DNA of 38,692 bases from Clostridium sp. E02 (GCF_003833015.1 NZ_RJLQ01000028.1:1-38692), one strand, 5' to 3'; positions 15,970-25,086 are shown, numbered from the stretch's first letter. The notes: generated from the sequence alone by a model not told the origin. Made by a program: numbers and translations.

Positions 15970-16875
15970 ATGAATACGGAGAAAAGGAACAATCAGTGGT
16001 CGAAAAGTGAATTTCTCTGGGGATGGCTTTTTTTATTGCCGACGATTACAGGTCTGGTTCTGTTAAATATCATTCCTATTTTTCAGACCGTATACCAAAG
16101 TTTTTTTAAGACAGGAGCTTTTGGAAAAGGGAATGTATTTATTGGATTGGATAATTATCGAAAATTGTTCGGGGATCCAGCTGTGTGGCAGTCTCTCATA
16201 AACACGTGTAAATATGCGTTGATTGAAGTTCCTTTTTCTATCGCCATCGCACTGGTATTGGCGGTTTTTTTAAATGAGAACATCAAAGGAAAATCCATAT
16301 GGAGAACGATATACTTTCTCCCTATGGTAGCAGCTCCTGCAGCCGTTGCCATGGTGTGGAGATGGCTTTATAATTCGGAATTCGGACTATTTAACCACAT
16401 TCTATCCAGACTGGGGGCGGCACCTATAAACTGGATATCCAACCCGAATATTGCCTATATTTCGGTGGCTGCGGTGGGAATCTGGTCTGTTATTGGCTAT
16501 AATATGGTGTTGTTTTTAGCAGGACTTCAAGAAATCCCCAGAGATTATTATGAAGCAGCGCAGATTGATGGTGCTGGAGGAGTGAAGCGCTTTTTCCATA
16601 TAACCCTGCCTCTTATTTCACCAACGATGTTCTTTGTTACAGTCACAAGAATCATCGGTGCAATGCAAATATTTGACAGCATCTATATGATGATGGATAA
16701 AAGCAATCCGGCACTTGCGAAAACTCAGTCCTTAGTGTATCTTTTTTATAAGTACTCATTTGTAGAGGGGAACAAAGGATACGGATCTGCAATTGTTATG
16801 CTGCTGCTTTTGGTAATTTTATTGATTACAGTCATTCAGCTGGTTTGTCAGAAGCGCTGGGTTAATTATAGTTAA
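15970..16875 (+). CDS. ABC sugar permease, MalF/UgpA type
   Basis: Inner-membrane permease of 301 residues with six predicted helices. The ATPase-contact (EAA) loop reads YYEAAQIDGAGGVKRFFHIT. GGAGG lies seven bases before ATG 15970. It forms a heterodimer with the next gene product. No ATPase gene occurs in the operon, so a shared MsmK/UgpC-like ATPase elsewhere is expected. Confidence 0.93.
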   Translation: MNTEKRNNQWSKSEFLWGWLFLLPTITGLVLLNIIPIFQTVYQSFFKTGAFGKGNVFIGLDNYRKLFGDPAVWQSLINTCKYALIEVPFSIAIALVLAVFLNENIKGKSIWRTIYFLPMVAAPAAVAMVWRWLYNSEFGLFNHILSRLGAAPINWISNPNIAYISVAAVGIWSVIGYNMVLFLAGLQEIPRDYYEAAQIDGAGGVKRFFHITLPLISPTMFFVTVTRIIGAMQIFDSIYMMMDKSNPALAKTQSLVYLFYKYSFVEGNKGYGSAIVMLLLLVILLITVIQLVCQKRWVNYS

Positions 16876-16887
16876 AGGAGAGGGAGA

Positions 16888-17730
16888 ATGAGAGGGAACG
16901 AAAAAAAGAATAGAAAAGAAAAATATTCTCTGATATATGTATGCTTAATCCTCGGATCCGTCCTTATGCTGGTACCGTTTTTCTGGATGATTCTAACCTC
17001 GTTTAAGAGTACATCAGAGGCAACCCAGATGAATCCGTTTATTATATTTCCATCCGTATGGAGGTTAGATGCCTTTGCTGAAGTTATGAGTAAGATGAAT
17101 TTTCTTAAACTCTATTTCAACACAATCGTCTTGATTTTTGAACGGGTAATTTGTGCAGTTCTTACAGCAACTATGGCCGGGTATGCGTTTGGGCGGTTGC
17201 ATTTTAGAGGTAAGAATCTGGCATTTTCTCTGGTTTTGTTCCAGATGATGGTTCCGGTCCAGATTTTTATCATACCTCAATATTTAATGGTGAGCAAGCT
17301 GGGATTTTTAAACACATCCTTTGGATTATTATTTCCTGGGCTGGTTACAGCTTTTGGAACGTTTCTGCTTCGGCAGGCATATCTGGCTCTTCCGTCCTCT
17401 TTAGAAGATGCGGCAAGACTGGATGGCTGCAATATTGGTCAGACATTTTTATACATCATGGCCCCACTTACAAAATCCTCTATGGTTGCACTTGGAATCT
17501 TTACTGCTTTGTTTGCTTTTAAAGATTTAATGTGGCCCCTGGTTGTCAATACAGAGCAAAGCACCATGCCCCTTTCGGCGGCACTTGCAAAGCTTCAGGG
17601 ACAGTTTGTAGTAAACTATCCAGAGTTAATGGCGGCTTCGTTATTAGCTTGTGTCCCTATGGTTATCATCTATCTGATTTTCCAGAGACACTTTATGGAA
17701 GGAATTGCTACATCCGGAGGAAAATTATAA
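16888..17730 (+). CDS. ABC sugar permease, MalG/UgpE type
   Basis: Second permease, 280 residues, six helices. The EAA loop is LEDAARLDGCNIGQTFLYIM, and the C-terminus (FMEGIATSGGKL) is typical of MalG-like proteins. It begins 12 bases after the first permease with GGAGAGGG upstream, and the alpha-galactosidase starts 13 bases after its stop. Together with 14583-16875 it makes a carbohydrate uptake (CUT1) importer without its own ATPase. Confidence 0.93.
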   Translation: MRGNEKKNRKEKYSLIYVCLILGSVLMLVPFFWMILTSFKSTSEATQMNPFIIFPSVWRLDAFAEVMSKMNFLKLYFNTIVLIFERVICAVLTATMAGYAFGRLHFRGKNLAFSLVLFQMMVPVQIFIIPQYLMVSKLGFLNTSFGLLFPGLVTAFGTFLLRQAYLALPSSLEDAARLDGCNIGQTFLYIMAPLTKSSMVALGIFTALFAFKDLMWPLVVNTEQSTMPLSAALAKLQGQFVVNYPELMAASLLACVPMVIIYLIFQRHFMEGIATSGGKL

Positions 17731-17743
17731 AAGGAGATTCAAC

Positions 17744-19954
17744 ATGCCAATCATTTATCATCAACAATCAAAAGAATTTCATCTGTATAATGAGTCCGTC
17801 AGCTATATCATGCAGATAATGGCAAATGGACAAATGGGAAACCTGTATTATGGAAAACGGATTGCAGACCGGGATTCTTATTCCTATTTATATGAGACAG
17901 GGGTAAGGCCTCATGCGGCATTAAGCTGCTCTACTCCTGCGCCTCTGTGTCTTCAATATACCAGACAGGAATATCCTTTATATGGAACAGGAGATTACCG
18001 GTATGGAGCTTATGAGATTAAGCAGGAGAATGGAAGCCGGATCACTAATTATACTTATGTATCTCATCGCATTGCCAAAGGAAAACCATCGCTTGAGCCT
18101 TTACCGGCGACATATGTGGAAGCGGATTCGGAAGCGTCTACACTTGAAATTAAGCTTCACGATGAAGTTCTAGATACAGATCTGTTTCTTCTTTATACGA
18201 TAATGGAAGAGGCACCGGTTCTTACAAGAAGTGTTCGGTTTGAGCATCATGGGACGGAAGAGATTGTTCTTACCAATGGGATGAGCGCATCCATTGATCT
18301 GCCAGATAAGGATTATAATATGATTCATCTTTCTGGAGCCTGGTCTAGAGAGCGGATGATCAAAAAAAGACCGCTAGAACAAGGAATTCAATCCATTTAT
18401 AGTATGAGAGGGATCAGCAGTGCAGAACATAATCCATTTTTGGCTCTTGCATCGTTTGACACCACAGAAGAACATGGAAGAGTGTATGGGTTTAGTTTGG
18501 TTTACAGTGGAAGTTTTCTGGCTCAGGCGGAGGTTTGTTCCCATGATACCACTCGGGTATTGCTTGGGATTCATCCGGACACGTTTGAATGGCCATTAAA
18601 AAGCGGGGAATCATTTCAGACACCGGAAGTGGTAATGGTATACACCGAAGATGGATTGACTGGGATGAGTCAGATCTATCACCGCCTCTATAAAACCCGC
18701 CTTGCCAGAGGGTATTGGAGGGATAGGGAAAGGCCCGTTCTTTTAAATAACTGGGAAGCCACCTATATGGATTTTAATGAAGAAAAGATACTAACCATTG
18801 CCAGAAAGGCAAAAGATGCAGGGGTGGAACTGTTTGTATTGGATGATGGCTGGTTTGGAGAGCGTAACAATGATGATAGAAGCTTGGGAGACTGGTTTGT
18901 AAATCGAGATAAACTTCCAAATGGGATTGGTGGATTGTCTGAGAAAATCGAAGCCATGGGATTAAAATTTGGACTATGGATCGAACCGGAGATGGTGAAT
19001 AAAAACAGCCGTTTGTATGAGGCGCATCCCGATTGGATTCTATCCGTACCCCATCGGTATGAGACACCAAGCCGACAGCAGCATGTACTGGATTTTTCTA
19101 GAAAAGAAGTCGTGGATTCCGTTTATTGCATGTTAAAAGAAATAATTGGTAATGCAAAGATCTCTTATATTAAGTGGGATATGAACCGTTACCTAACCGA
19201 ATGCTATTCCAAAGGAACCTCCCCAGACAGACAGGGAATGGTAATGCATAAATATATATTAGGAGTCTATGATTTATATAGCCGGTTATTGAAAGAGTTT
19301 CCAAAGATCTTGTTTGAATCCTGTGCCAGTGGAGGCGCAAGGTTTGATCCTGGTCTGTTGTATTACGCTCCTCAAGGCTGGTGCAGTGACAATACAGATG
19401 CATTGGACCGGTTAAAGATCCAGTATGGAACCAGTTTGGTTTATCCCATATCCAGTATGGGTGCCCATATCTCTGCGGTTCCCAACCATCAGGTACATCG
19501 TATCACCCCTCTTAAGACCAGAGGCAATACGGCTGTATTCGGCGCATTTGGATATGAACTTGATTTAAACCAATTAAGTGAGGAAGAAATGAAATTGGTG
19601 AAGAAGCAGATTGCATGGTTTAAAGAGAATCGAAGCCTTTTGCACCAGGGTATATTCCATCGTTTAAAAAGTCCATTTGAAGGAAATGATACCTCTTGGA
19701 TGGTGGTATCTCCGGACAAAGAGGAAGCAATTGTTGCTTATTATCAGATCTTAAATTCCGCGAATGCTGGGAGTTTGAGACTGAAGCTGAAGGGATTAAA
19801 CGAAACTCTGTTTTATCGGGTGACCATAGAAGAGAATACGGGAACCTATTATGGAAGTGAGCTGATGTATGCGGGGATTCCCATAGACAGAAACCTATTA
19901 AATGGAGATTTTGCCTCCCTTCTAATACAGATTAAAAAGGCAGAACAGGATTAA
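17744..19954 (+). CDS. Alpha-galactosidase, GH36
   Basis: Glycoside hydrolase of 736 residues, the length of RafA/AgaN-type enzymes; it releases terminal alpha-galactose from raffinose-family sugars. The nucleophile is Asp479 in KWDMNR, and the acid/base is Asp549 in GWCSDNTDALDR. Other family stretches are LFVLDDGWFGERNNDDRSLG and GLWIEPEMVN. No signal peptide is present, so it acts in the cytoplasm on imported sugar. AAAGGAG sets ATG 17744; an ORF extension to 17705 overlaps the permease. A strong terminator follows. Confidence 0.95.
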   Translation: MPIIYHQQSKEFHLYNESVSYIMQIMANGQMGNLYYGKRIADRDSYSYLYETGVRPHAALSCSTPAPLCLQYTRQEYPLYGTGDYRYGAYEIKQENGSRITNYTYVSHRIAKGKPSLEPLPATYVEADSEASTLEIKLHDEVLDTDLFLLYTIMEEAPVLTRSVRFEHHGTEEIVLTNGMSASIDLPDKDYNMIHLSGAWSRERMIKKRPLEQGIQSIYSMRGISSAEHNPFLALASFDTTEEHGRVYGFSLVYSGSFLAQAEVCSHDTTRVLLGIHPDTFEWPLKSGESFQTPEVVMVYTEDGLTGMSQIYHRLYKTRLARGYWRDRERPVLLNNWEATYMDFNEEKILTIARKAKDAGVELFVLDDGWFGERNNDDRSLGDWFVNRDKLPNGIGGLSEKIEAMGLKFGLWIEPEMVNKNSRLYEAHPDWILSVPHRYETPSRQQHVLDFSRKEVVDSVYCMLKEIIGNAKISYIKWDMNRYLTECYSKGTSPDRQGMVMHKYILGVYDLYSRLLKEFPKILFESCASGGARFDPGLLYYAPQGWCSDNTDALDRLKIQYGTSLVYPISSMGAHISAVPNHQVHRITPLKTRGNTAVFGAFGYELDLNQLSEEEMKLVKKQIAWFKENRSLLHQGIFHRLKSPFEGNDTSWMVVSPDKEEAIVAYYQILNSANAGSLRLKLKGLNETLFYRVTIEENTGTYYGSELMYAGIPIDRNLLNGDFASLLIQIKKAEQD

Positions 19955-19969
19955 TAAAGAAAGAAAACG

Positions 19970-20008
19970 ATTAAAAAGTCCGGACACTGGTGGTTCGGAC
20001 TTTTTAAT
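19970..20008 (+). terminator. Terminator of the alpha-galactoside operon
   Basis: A 13-bp stem (19970-19982 with 19996-20008) with paired A and T tracts, active from either side in principle. Confidence 0.88.
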
Positions 20009-20038
20009 GTTAGAAAAATACTGCATTTTTATGGGGAA

Positions 20039-20069
20039 TATGGTACCATAGTGTTAATTATATTAACAC
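20039..20069. promoter_or_regulatory. Two adjacent palindromes before the symporter gene
   Basis: TATGGTACCATA (20039-20050) is a perfect 12-base palindrome. It is followed at once by GTGTTAAT-TAT-ATTAACAC (20051-20069), 8-bp arms with a 3-base centre. The second ends three bases before the ribosome site GGGGAGG, a good place for a repressor. The arms resemble Rex half-sites, but the centre is one base too long for the Rex consensus. Confidence 0.5.
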
Positions 20070-20087
20070 TTGGGGAGGAAATATGAA

Positions 20088-21281
20088 ATGGAAAAAAAGA
20101 GAAAGAAACTTGGGCTGGTTCCAAAACTGATTCTTGCAATCATTCTGGGAATTATAGTGGGATTGTACTGCCCATCCTGGGTCACATCAATTTTAATTAC
20201 AGCATCGGATTTTTTTAAACAATTCCTTATGTTTATCATACCCCTTATGGTGGTTGCTTTCGTTACCATGGGGATTGCAGATTTGTCTCAGGGGGCGGGA
20301 AAGTTATTGTTACTGACAGCAGGGATATCTTATGCGTCTACACTTCTTGCAGGAAGTGCGGCTTATGTGGCTGCCAGTACATTGTTTCCAACCTTTGTGA
20401 ATCAAGAGGTAATTCAAAAGGTGGCTTCTGCCGGAGAACGTGAGATTGGCGGATACTTCTCTCTGGCGATTCCTCCACTTCTTGAGACTACTTCAGCCGT
20501 TGTGCTGGCGTTTGTTCTGGGCGTTTCCATCAGTTCGATGAAAGGAAAAGAAATTGGACATGCCCTTTACAACGGGATGAATGAGTTTTCTGTCATTATT
20601 ACCAAAATACTAGCGAGGGTGATCATTCCTCTGCTGCCGCTGTATATCTGCGGAACGTTTGCTAAAATGACATATCAGGGAACAACCTTTGCCATTATGT
20701 CTGTGCTTTGGAAGGTTTTTCTTATTGTTCTCCTTCTCCACATGCTCTATTTACTTGTGGCTTTTACCATTGCAGGGCTGGTAACAAAACGGAATCCGTT
20801 TGTTATGATGAAAAATCAGATTCCAGGTTATTTAACAGCGATCGGGACACAGTCATCGGCGGCAACCATACCAGTTAACATAAATTGTGCAAAAAACAAT
20901 GGAATTTCCGAAGAGATTCGAAATTTTGCCATTCCTCTTTGTGCGAACATTCATATGGCAGGTTCTATGATTACGATCACCTGCTGTGTAACTGCCACAT
21001 TGCTGATTTATGGAATGCCTCATGAGTTTTTGACTCTATTTCCATTCATCAGTGTTCTTGGGGTTGCACTAGTGGCTTCTCCAGGAGCACCGGGCGGCTC
21101 TATATTTACAGCAACACCGTTTTTCCCTATTGTTGGAATTCCGGCGGTGGGTGATATCGCAAGCTTATTACAGGCCATGTACATTGCCCAGGATAGTTTT
21201 GGCACGGCATGTAATGTATCCGGGGATAATGCGATCAGTGCTCTCGTGGATGCGTTCTATCGAAAGTTTATGGCAAAATAA
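20088..21281 (+). CDS. Dicarboxylate/amino-acid:cation symporter (DAACS family)
   Basis: Membrane transporter of 397 residues with 8 or more helices and two re-entrant loops; it uses sodium or proton gradients to import dicarboxylates or amino acids such as glutamate or serine. The serine-rich loop appears as AIGTQSSAATIPVN, and the C-terminal substrate/cation loop as SPGAPGGSIFTATPFFP, with DSFGTACNVSGDNAIS. GGGGAGG (20072-20078) sets ATG 20088. It is a single gene, closed by a terminator. The exact substrate cannot be told. Confidence 0.88.
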   Translation: MEKKRKKLGLVPKLILAIILGIIVGLYCPSWVTSILITASDFFKQFLMFIIPLMVVAFVTMGIADLSQGAGKLLLLTAGISYASTLLAGSAAYVAASTLFPTFVNQEVIQKVASAGEREIGGYFSLAIPPLLETTSAVVLAFVLGVSISSMKGKEIGHALYNGMNEFSVIITKILARVIIPLLPLYICGTFAKMTYQGTTFAIMSVLWKVFLIVLLLHMLYLLVAFTIAGLVTKRNPFVMMKNQIPGYLTAIGTQSSAATIPVNINCAKNNGISEEIRNFAIPLCANIHMAGSMITITCCVTATLLIYGMPHEFLTLFPFISVLGVALVASPGAPGGSIFTATPFFPIVGIPAVGDIASLLQAMYIAQDSFGTACNVSGDNAISALVDAFYRKFMAK

Positions 21282-21287
21282 AGTAAC

Positions 21288-21322
21288 GGCAGCGGTTTTT
21301 ATGAAATCGCTGCCATTTTTTT
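21288..21322 (+). terminator. Terminator after the symporter gene
   Basis: GGCAGCG (21288-21294) pairs with CGCTGCC (21308-21314), followed by a run of seven T. Confidence 0.88.
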
Positions 21323-21385
21323 ATACAAAAATTCTTGATTGGGCAGGCGAAAGGGAAGAAAAAGCTTGGTCAGAGAGAAAAGAAT

Positions 21386-21411
21386 AAAATAGTTGCGCAT
21401 GCAACTATTTT
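21386..21411. promoter_or_regulatory. MarR-type operator palindrome
   Basis: AAAATAGTTGC (21386-21396) and GCAACTATTTT (21401-21411) form perfect 11-bp arms around GCAT. TTGCGC (21394-21399) and TATGCT (21416-21421), 16 bases apart, could be the promoter, so the operator would cover the -35 box. This is the usual position for autorepression by the MarR protein encoded 54 bases downstream. Confidence 0.7.
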
Positions 21412-21464
21412 ATGATATGCTAGGTAACACCATTCTATAAAACATTAGAAAGGGAGGTAGAGCT

Positions 21465-21908
21465 GTGGGGGAATATAGAGAAATCGGGAAGTATATCTCG
21501 ATTCTCCAAAGACTAAATAATATGTATTATGTAAATCAATTATCTTCTTATCAAATAGGCTTTGGACAACAATTTTTTTTGCTGCGAATTTATGATAACC
21601 CTGGGATGAAAATTCAAGATCTTGCCTCCTTTGGACACTTTGACAAGGCAACTGCCGCAAGGGCAGTTAAAAAGCTGGAAGAGGAAGGGTATGTCAGGAC
21701 TGAAATGGGGAAAGTGGACAAACGGGTGAGAAGAATTTATGCAACGGATAAGGCAAAACCCGTTGTGGAGATCACGAGGGAATGTGTGGATGAATGGTCA
21801 GAAATTATACTAGAAGGATTTGAAAGCGAAGAACGCCAGCAAGCAATGCAGTTACTAGTTCGGATGGCAAATAACGCTTATCAATACAACGTAAAGCGAA
21901 AGGATTAA
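21465..21908 (+). CDS. MarR-family transcriptional regulator
   Basis: Winged-helix regulator of 147 residues. The recognition region reads GMKIQDLASFGHFDKATAAR, and the wing KVDKRVRRIYATDKA is typical. Start is GTG 21465 with AAAGGGAGG eight bases upstream. The MATE efflux gene follows after eight bases, and a perfect palindrome (21386-21411) lies in the promoter. The likely picture is a repressor released by a toxic compound that then permits efflux. The inducer is unknown. Confidence 0.92.
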   Translation: MGEYREIGKYISILQRLNNMYYVNQLSSYQIGFGQQFFLLRIYDNPGMKIQDLASFGHFDKATAARAVKKLEEEGYVRTEMGKVDKRVRRIYATDKAKPVVEITRECVDEWSEIILEGFESEERQQAMQLLVRMANNAYQYNVKRKD

Positions 21909-21916
21909 CACATTCT

Positions 21917-23305
21917 ATGGAACAAGACATAAGAAAACAGGGAAGAAATCCCTTGGGCTATAAACCAATCGGGCATTTACTCATGCAGTTTGCCCTTCCG
22001 GCAATCGTATCAATGCTGGTAACTTCGATCTATAATATAGTGGATCAGATTTTTATTGGACAAGGAGTTGGATATTTAGGAAATGCAGCAACTACCATTG
22101 CGTTTCCAATTGTAACTATAATTTTAGCAGTTTCTACTCTATTAGGAGCTGGAGGCAGTGCTTTTGCCGCGATTAAGCTGGGAGAAGAAAAGGAAGAAGA
22201 GGCACAGAAAACACTTGGTACTGTCTTTATATTAACGCTTATAGCAAGCTTTATATTGATGTTTCTTGGATTTATATTTATGAAACCCATGCTGAAGTTA
22301 TTTGGAGCAACCTCTAATACCATGGGGTACGCATCGCAGTACACTTCTATCCTATTGCTAGGAACTCCATTTAACATGCTTGGTGTAGTACTTAGCAACA
22401 TGGCAAGAACAGACGGAAATCCTTCGATATCCATGTATACTATGTTGATCGGTGCCTGCCTAAATACGGTATTAGATCCTATCTATATTTTCGTATTTAA
22501 ATGGGGAGTTACGGGTGCCGCCATTGCGACTATAACCTCTCAGATTTTATCCGCAGTCGTTTTGGTATATTATTTCATGAAAAAAGGAAAAAGTATGCGG
22601 TTGAACAAAGAGAGTCTCCGCATTGACTTAAATATCTGCAAGCTGGCACTGCCTCTTGGGATTTCTAGCGGAATTACACAGGCTGCTTCAACCATTTTAC
22701 AGATTGTAATGAATAATTCCTTGGTGCATTATGGGAATCAGACCAATATTGGTGGGGATGCAGCATTAAGTGCCATGGGGATTGTAAACAAAATCGGTAT
22801 GATTTTAGTGTCTGTCTGTGTCGGTATTGGAATAGGGTCCCAACCCATTCTTGGATTTAACAAGGGGGCAAATCAACCGAAGAGAGTGAGGAAAACGTGG
22901 CTGATTGCATCTGCGATAGCTACCACCATAGCATGTTTAGGCTGGTTATTATGTCAGTTGTTTCCGGAACCGATTATCAGTCTTTTTGGAACTGAGGATG
23001 TACTTTTCACTCAATTTGCGGTACGATGCTTAAAAATATTTATGCTAGGTATTTTTACGGCTGGTTTCCAAGTGGTTTCTACCAGTTACTTCCAGTCTAC
23101 CGGACAACCTTTAAAGGCCTCTATTTTATCCATGCTTCGCCAGCTTGTGCTGTTGATTCCTATGATTTTAATTCTTCCCTTGCATTTTGGCCTTGAGGGA
23201 ATACTTTATGCAGGACCAGTTGCTGATATCACATCAGCATTGATTGTGATTCAGTTTGTTCTCTATGAATGGAAGAAATTAAATAAAGCTTGTAAAACTT
23301 CTTAA
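21917..23305 (+). CDS. MATE-family multidrug efflux transporter
   Basis: Membrane protein of 462 residues with about twelve helices, the normal MATE size. The N-terminus (GHLLMQFALPAIVSMLVTSI, then YNIVDQIFIGQGVG) is characteristic, and the second half repeats the fold. It exports drugs or metabolites in exchange for Na+ or H+. AGGA near the marR stop is the only ribosome site, so translation is probably coupled to marR. Confidence 0.93.
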   Translation: MEQDIRKQGRNPLGYKPIGHLLMQFALPAIVSMLVTSIYNIVDQIFIGQGVGYLGNAATTIAFPIVTIILAVSTLLGAGGSAFAAIKLGEEKEEEAQKTLGTVFILTLIASFILMFLGFIFMKPMLKLFGATSNTMGYASQYTSILLLGTPFNMLGVVLSNMARTDGNPSISMYTMLIGACLNTVLDPIYIFVFKWGVTGAAIATITSQILSAVVLVYYFMKKGKSMRLNKESLRIDLNICKLALPLGISSGITQAASTILQIVMNNSLVHYGNQTNIGGDAALSAMGIVNKIGMILVSVCVGIGIGSQPILGFNKGANQPKRVRKTWLIASAIATTIACLGWLLCQLFPEPIISLFGTEDVLFTQFAVRCLKIFMLGIFTAGFQVVSTSYFQSTGQPLKASILSMLRQLVLLIPMILILPLHFGLEGILYAGPVADITSALIVIQFVLYEWKKLNKACKTS

Positions 23306-23337
23306 TGGTATTTTATAAGGAAGGAGAGTAGATCGCC

Positions 23338-24228
23338 ATGAGTCTGAAGGCAGATATGGCAAAATATGTTGCTAAAATTAGAAAAACAGACCGTAAAATG
23401 GCTCATTTATTGGAGCATCCCAAAAGGGGGGGGAAGGACCTTTTACAGGAGACTTTTACAAAAAAGGTTCGGGTAAAGGATTGGGATCAGGATGGATTTC
23501 GCTGTGTCACTATAAACGGAAGTTATGCGCAAAATAAACATATCCTTATGATCCCAGGAGGTGCGTATACGCTAGAGCCTTCTGCCCGTTATCGACAGAT
23601 CGCAGAATACTTTGCACAAAATGGAGGATTTCGGGTAACCATTGTCCTCTGTCCACTGTCTCCTGAGTATACGGCATCTACCGTACACCAGTACTTAAAC
23701 CAAGTTTACTGGAAGTTGATTTTCGATTATCCTACAGATGAAATGTTTTTGTTCGGCGATTTTTCGGGAGGAGGACTGGCGTTGTCATTTTTACAGGAAC
23801 TGAGGAGACAAAAAGAGCTTCCCCTTCCGGTTAAAACTGCAGTTGTCTCCCCATGGCTTGATTTAAGCCTTAAAAACCCAAAGATAAAAATTGCAAAAAA
23901 AACAGACTTCGTTCTTCCTGTGGAAGCATTACGGGAAGTGGGAAACCGGTACCGTGGGTCGATTGATGTAGAAGACCCTCTCGTCTCTCCGTTCTATGGA
24001 GACTTCAATGATTTGGGGAGTATTTTGATTTTCTCTGGGACAGAGGACAGTATGACGCCGGACTGCGAACTACTAGCAGAAAAGGCAGAAGGTCTGACTG
24101 GAACGGAATTGATTTACAAAAAAGGTGCGGGGATGATTCATGACTGGATTTTGATTCCGTGTCGGGAATCAGATGCCACATTGGATCTGATCTCCATTTA
24201 TTTTCAAAAAGAATGGATTGAATTCTAA
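23338..24228 (+). CDS. Alpha/beta hydrolase, HSL-like esterase with altered nucleophile motif
   Basis: Protein of 296 residues of the hormone-sensitive-lipase-like (Abhydrolase_3) type. The oxyanion motif, usually HGGG or HGGA, is PGGAY here, and the nucleophile elbow, usually GDSAGG, reads GDFSGGG, so Ser143 is one position later than normal. The remaining triad candidates are present: Asp in GTEDSMTPD and His in GMIHDW. It may still be active with a shifted serine, or may have changed function. AAGGAGAG precedes ATG 23338. The gene is 32 bases after the MATE gene and may be co-transcribed. Confidence 0.8.
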   Translation: MSLKADMAKYVAKIRKTDRKMAHLLEHPKRGGKDLLQETFTKKVRVKDWDQDGFRCVTINGSYAQNKHILMIPGGAYTLEPSARYRQIAEYFAQNGGFRVTIVLCPLSPEYTASTVHQYLNQVYWKLIFDYPTDEMFLFGDFSGGGLALSFLQELRRQKELPLPVKTAVVSPWLDLSLKNPKIKIAKKTDFVLPVEALREVGNRYRGSIDVEDPLVSPFYGDFNDLGSILIFSGTEDSMTPDCELLAEKAEGLTGTELIYKKGAGMIHDWILIPCRESDATLDLISIYFQKEWIEF

Positions 24229-24232
24229 AATA

Positions 24233-24259
24233 AGGTTCGGCCCTTTTAGGGTCGGACCT
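24233..24259. terminator. Terminator between convergent genes
   Basis: An 11-bp stem with two G-T pairs (24233-24243 with 24249-24259) and loop TTTTA, followed by CATTTGTTTG. Confidence 0.75.
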
Positions 24260-24297
24260 CATTTGTTTGTGATGAAGTAATAGAAAAAAGGAACGGA

Positions 24298-25086
24298 TTA
24301 AAGCTTTGAAAGGGACTGAAGAGCGTGCCCCTCAATCAAAATCTCGTAATGTTCCCTGTAGTACGCTTCAGACGCGTAATCCTGATGAATCTTTGACCCG
24401 TATTCGGCAAGCAGATTGCAGATTCTGCTAAAGTCCAGAGACTTGTCAGGTGTGTTTTTGATAACCAGATAATATTGTCTGGAATTGGGTTTTTTGTATA
24501 AAGTATTTTCACCATCATAAACCTGTCCGATGGTCTTTGCTGCATCTGATATCTGATCCAGGCTTTGAAAACGATAGATTCGTATTGCAGAAGCACTGGG
24601 ATTTTGTTTTCGTTTTTTCGTTGTTTTTTCGCTCTCTTCTTTTACAGCATCTGTTTCTTCTTCTGTTTCTTCTTCTGTTTCTTCTTCGACGTCTGTTTCT
24701 TCTTTTTTATCAATTCCCAACAAATTTAAAAGTCCATCGGCACCTTCTAATATCTCACTTGCCAGATCTTCCGGCATGGAATCTAAATCTTCATCCGTTG
24801 TTGGTGAAAATTTTGCAAATCTAGTATCTAGTTCCTCAGGGTCTTCAATTTTGGTGATGACTAACATCACACTTTCGTTAGATAACGGAATCGCTTCTAC
24901 CATAAGAGGTATATCTTCGGCTTCGAATCCCACTTCGTTAGAGGCTTTTTGAATCATCTCGCGGAACAGGTTACGTGCTTTTTCACTGCCGTAGGCAAGC
25001 TCGCCCAGATTTAAGTTTCGGACGCTTAGATCAAAACTGGTAAGCGTACAACGAATCTGATTTTCATTAATACGTTCTATCTTCAT
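24298..25086 (-). CDS. mecA: Adaptor protein MecA
   Basis: ClpC adaptor of 262 residues. The N-terminal substrate-binding part reads MKIERINENQIRCTLTSFDL, then FREMIQKASNEVGFE. The C-terminal ClpC-binding part contains IYRFQSLDQISDAAKTI and ends LIEGHALQSLSKL. Between them lies a long acidic linker made of EEET repeats (DNA 24650-24690, a 12-base unit three times). In Bacillus MecA targets ComK for degradation; targets here are unknown. AGGAAG lies before the ATG. A good promoter lies at 25158-25187. Confidence 0.92.
   Translation of the reverse strand: MKIERINENQIRCTLTSFDLSVRNLNLGELAYGSEKARNLFREMIQKASNEVGFEAEDIPLMVEAIPLSNESVMLVITKIEDPEELDTRFAKFSPTTDEDLDSMPEDLASEILEGADGLLNLLGIDKKEETDVEEETEEETEEETDAVKEESEKTTKKRKQNPSASAIRIYRFQSLDQISDAAKTIGQVYDGENTLYKKPNSRQYYLVIKNTPDKSLDFSRICNLLAEYGSKIHQDYASEAYYREHYEILIEGHALQSLSKL
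24650..24690 (-). repeat. 12-base tandem repeat inside mecA
   Basis: TCTGTTTCTTCT (plus-strand reading) is repeated about three times and encodes E-E-E-T units in the MecA linker. Being in multiples of three, copy-number change would alter linker length without breaking the frame. Confidence 0.85.

Noticed and set aside
20051-20069. Rex binding site
   Set aside because: Arms resemble TTGTTAA but the centre is one base too long and the outer bases differ.
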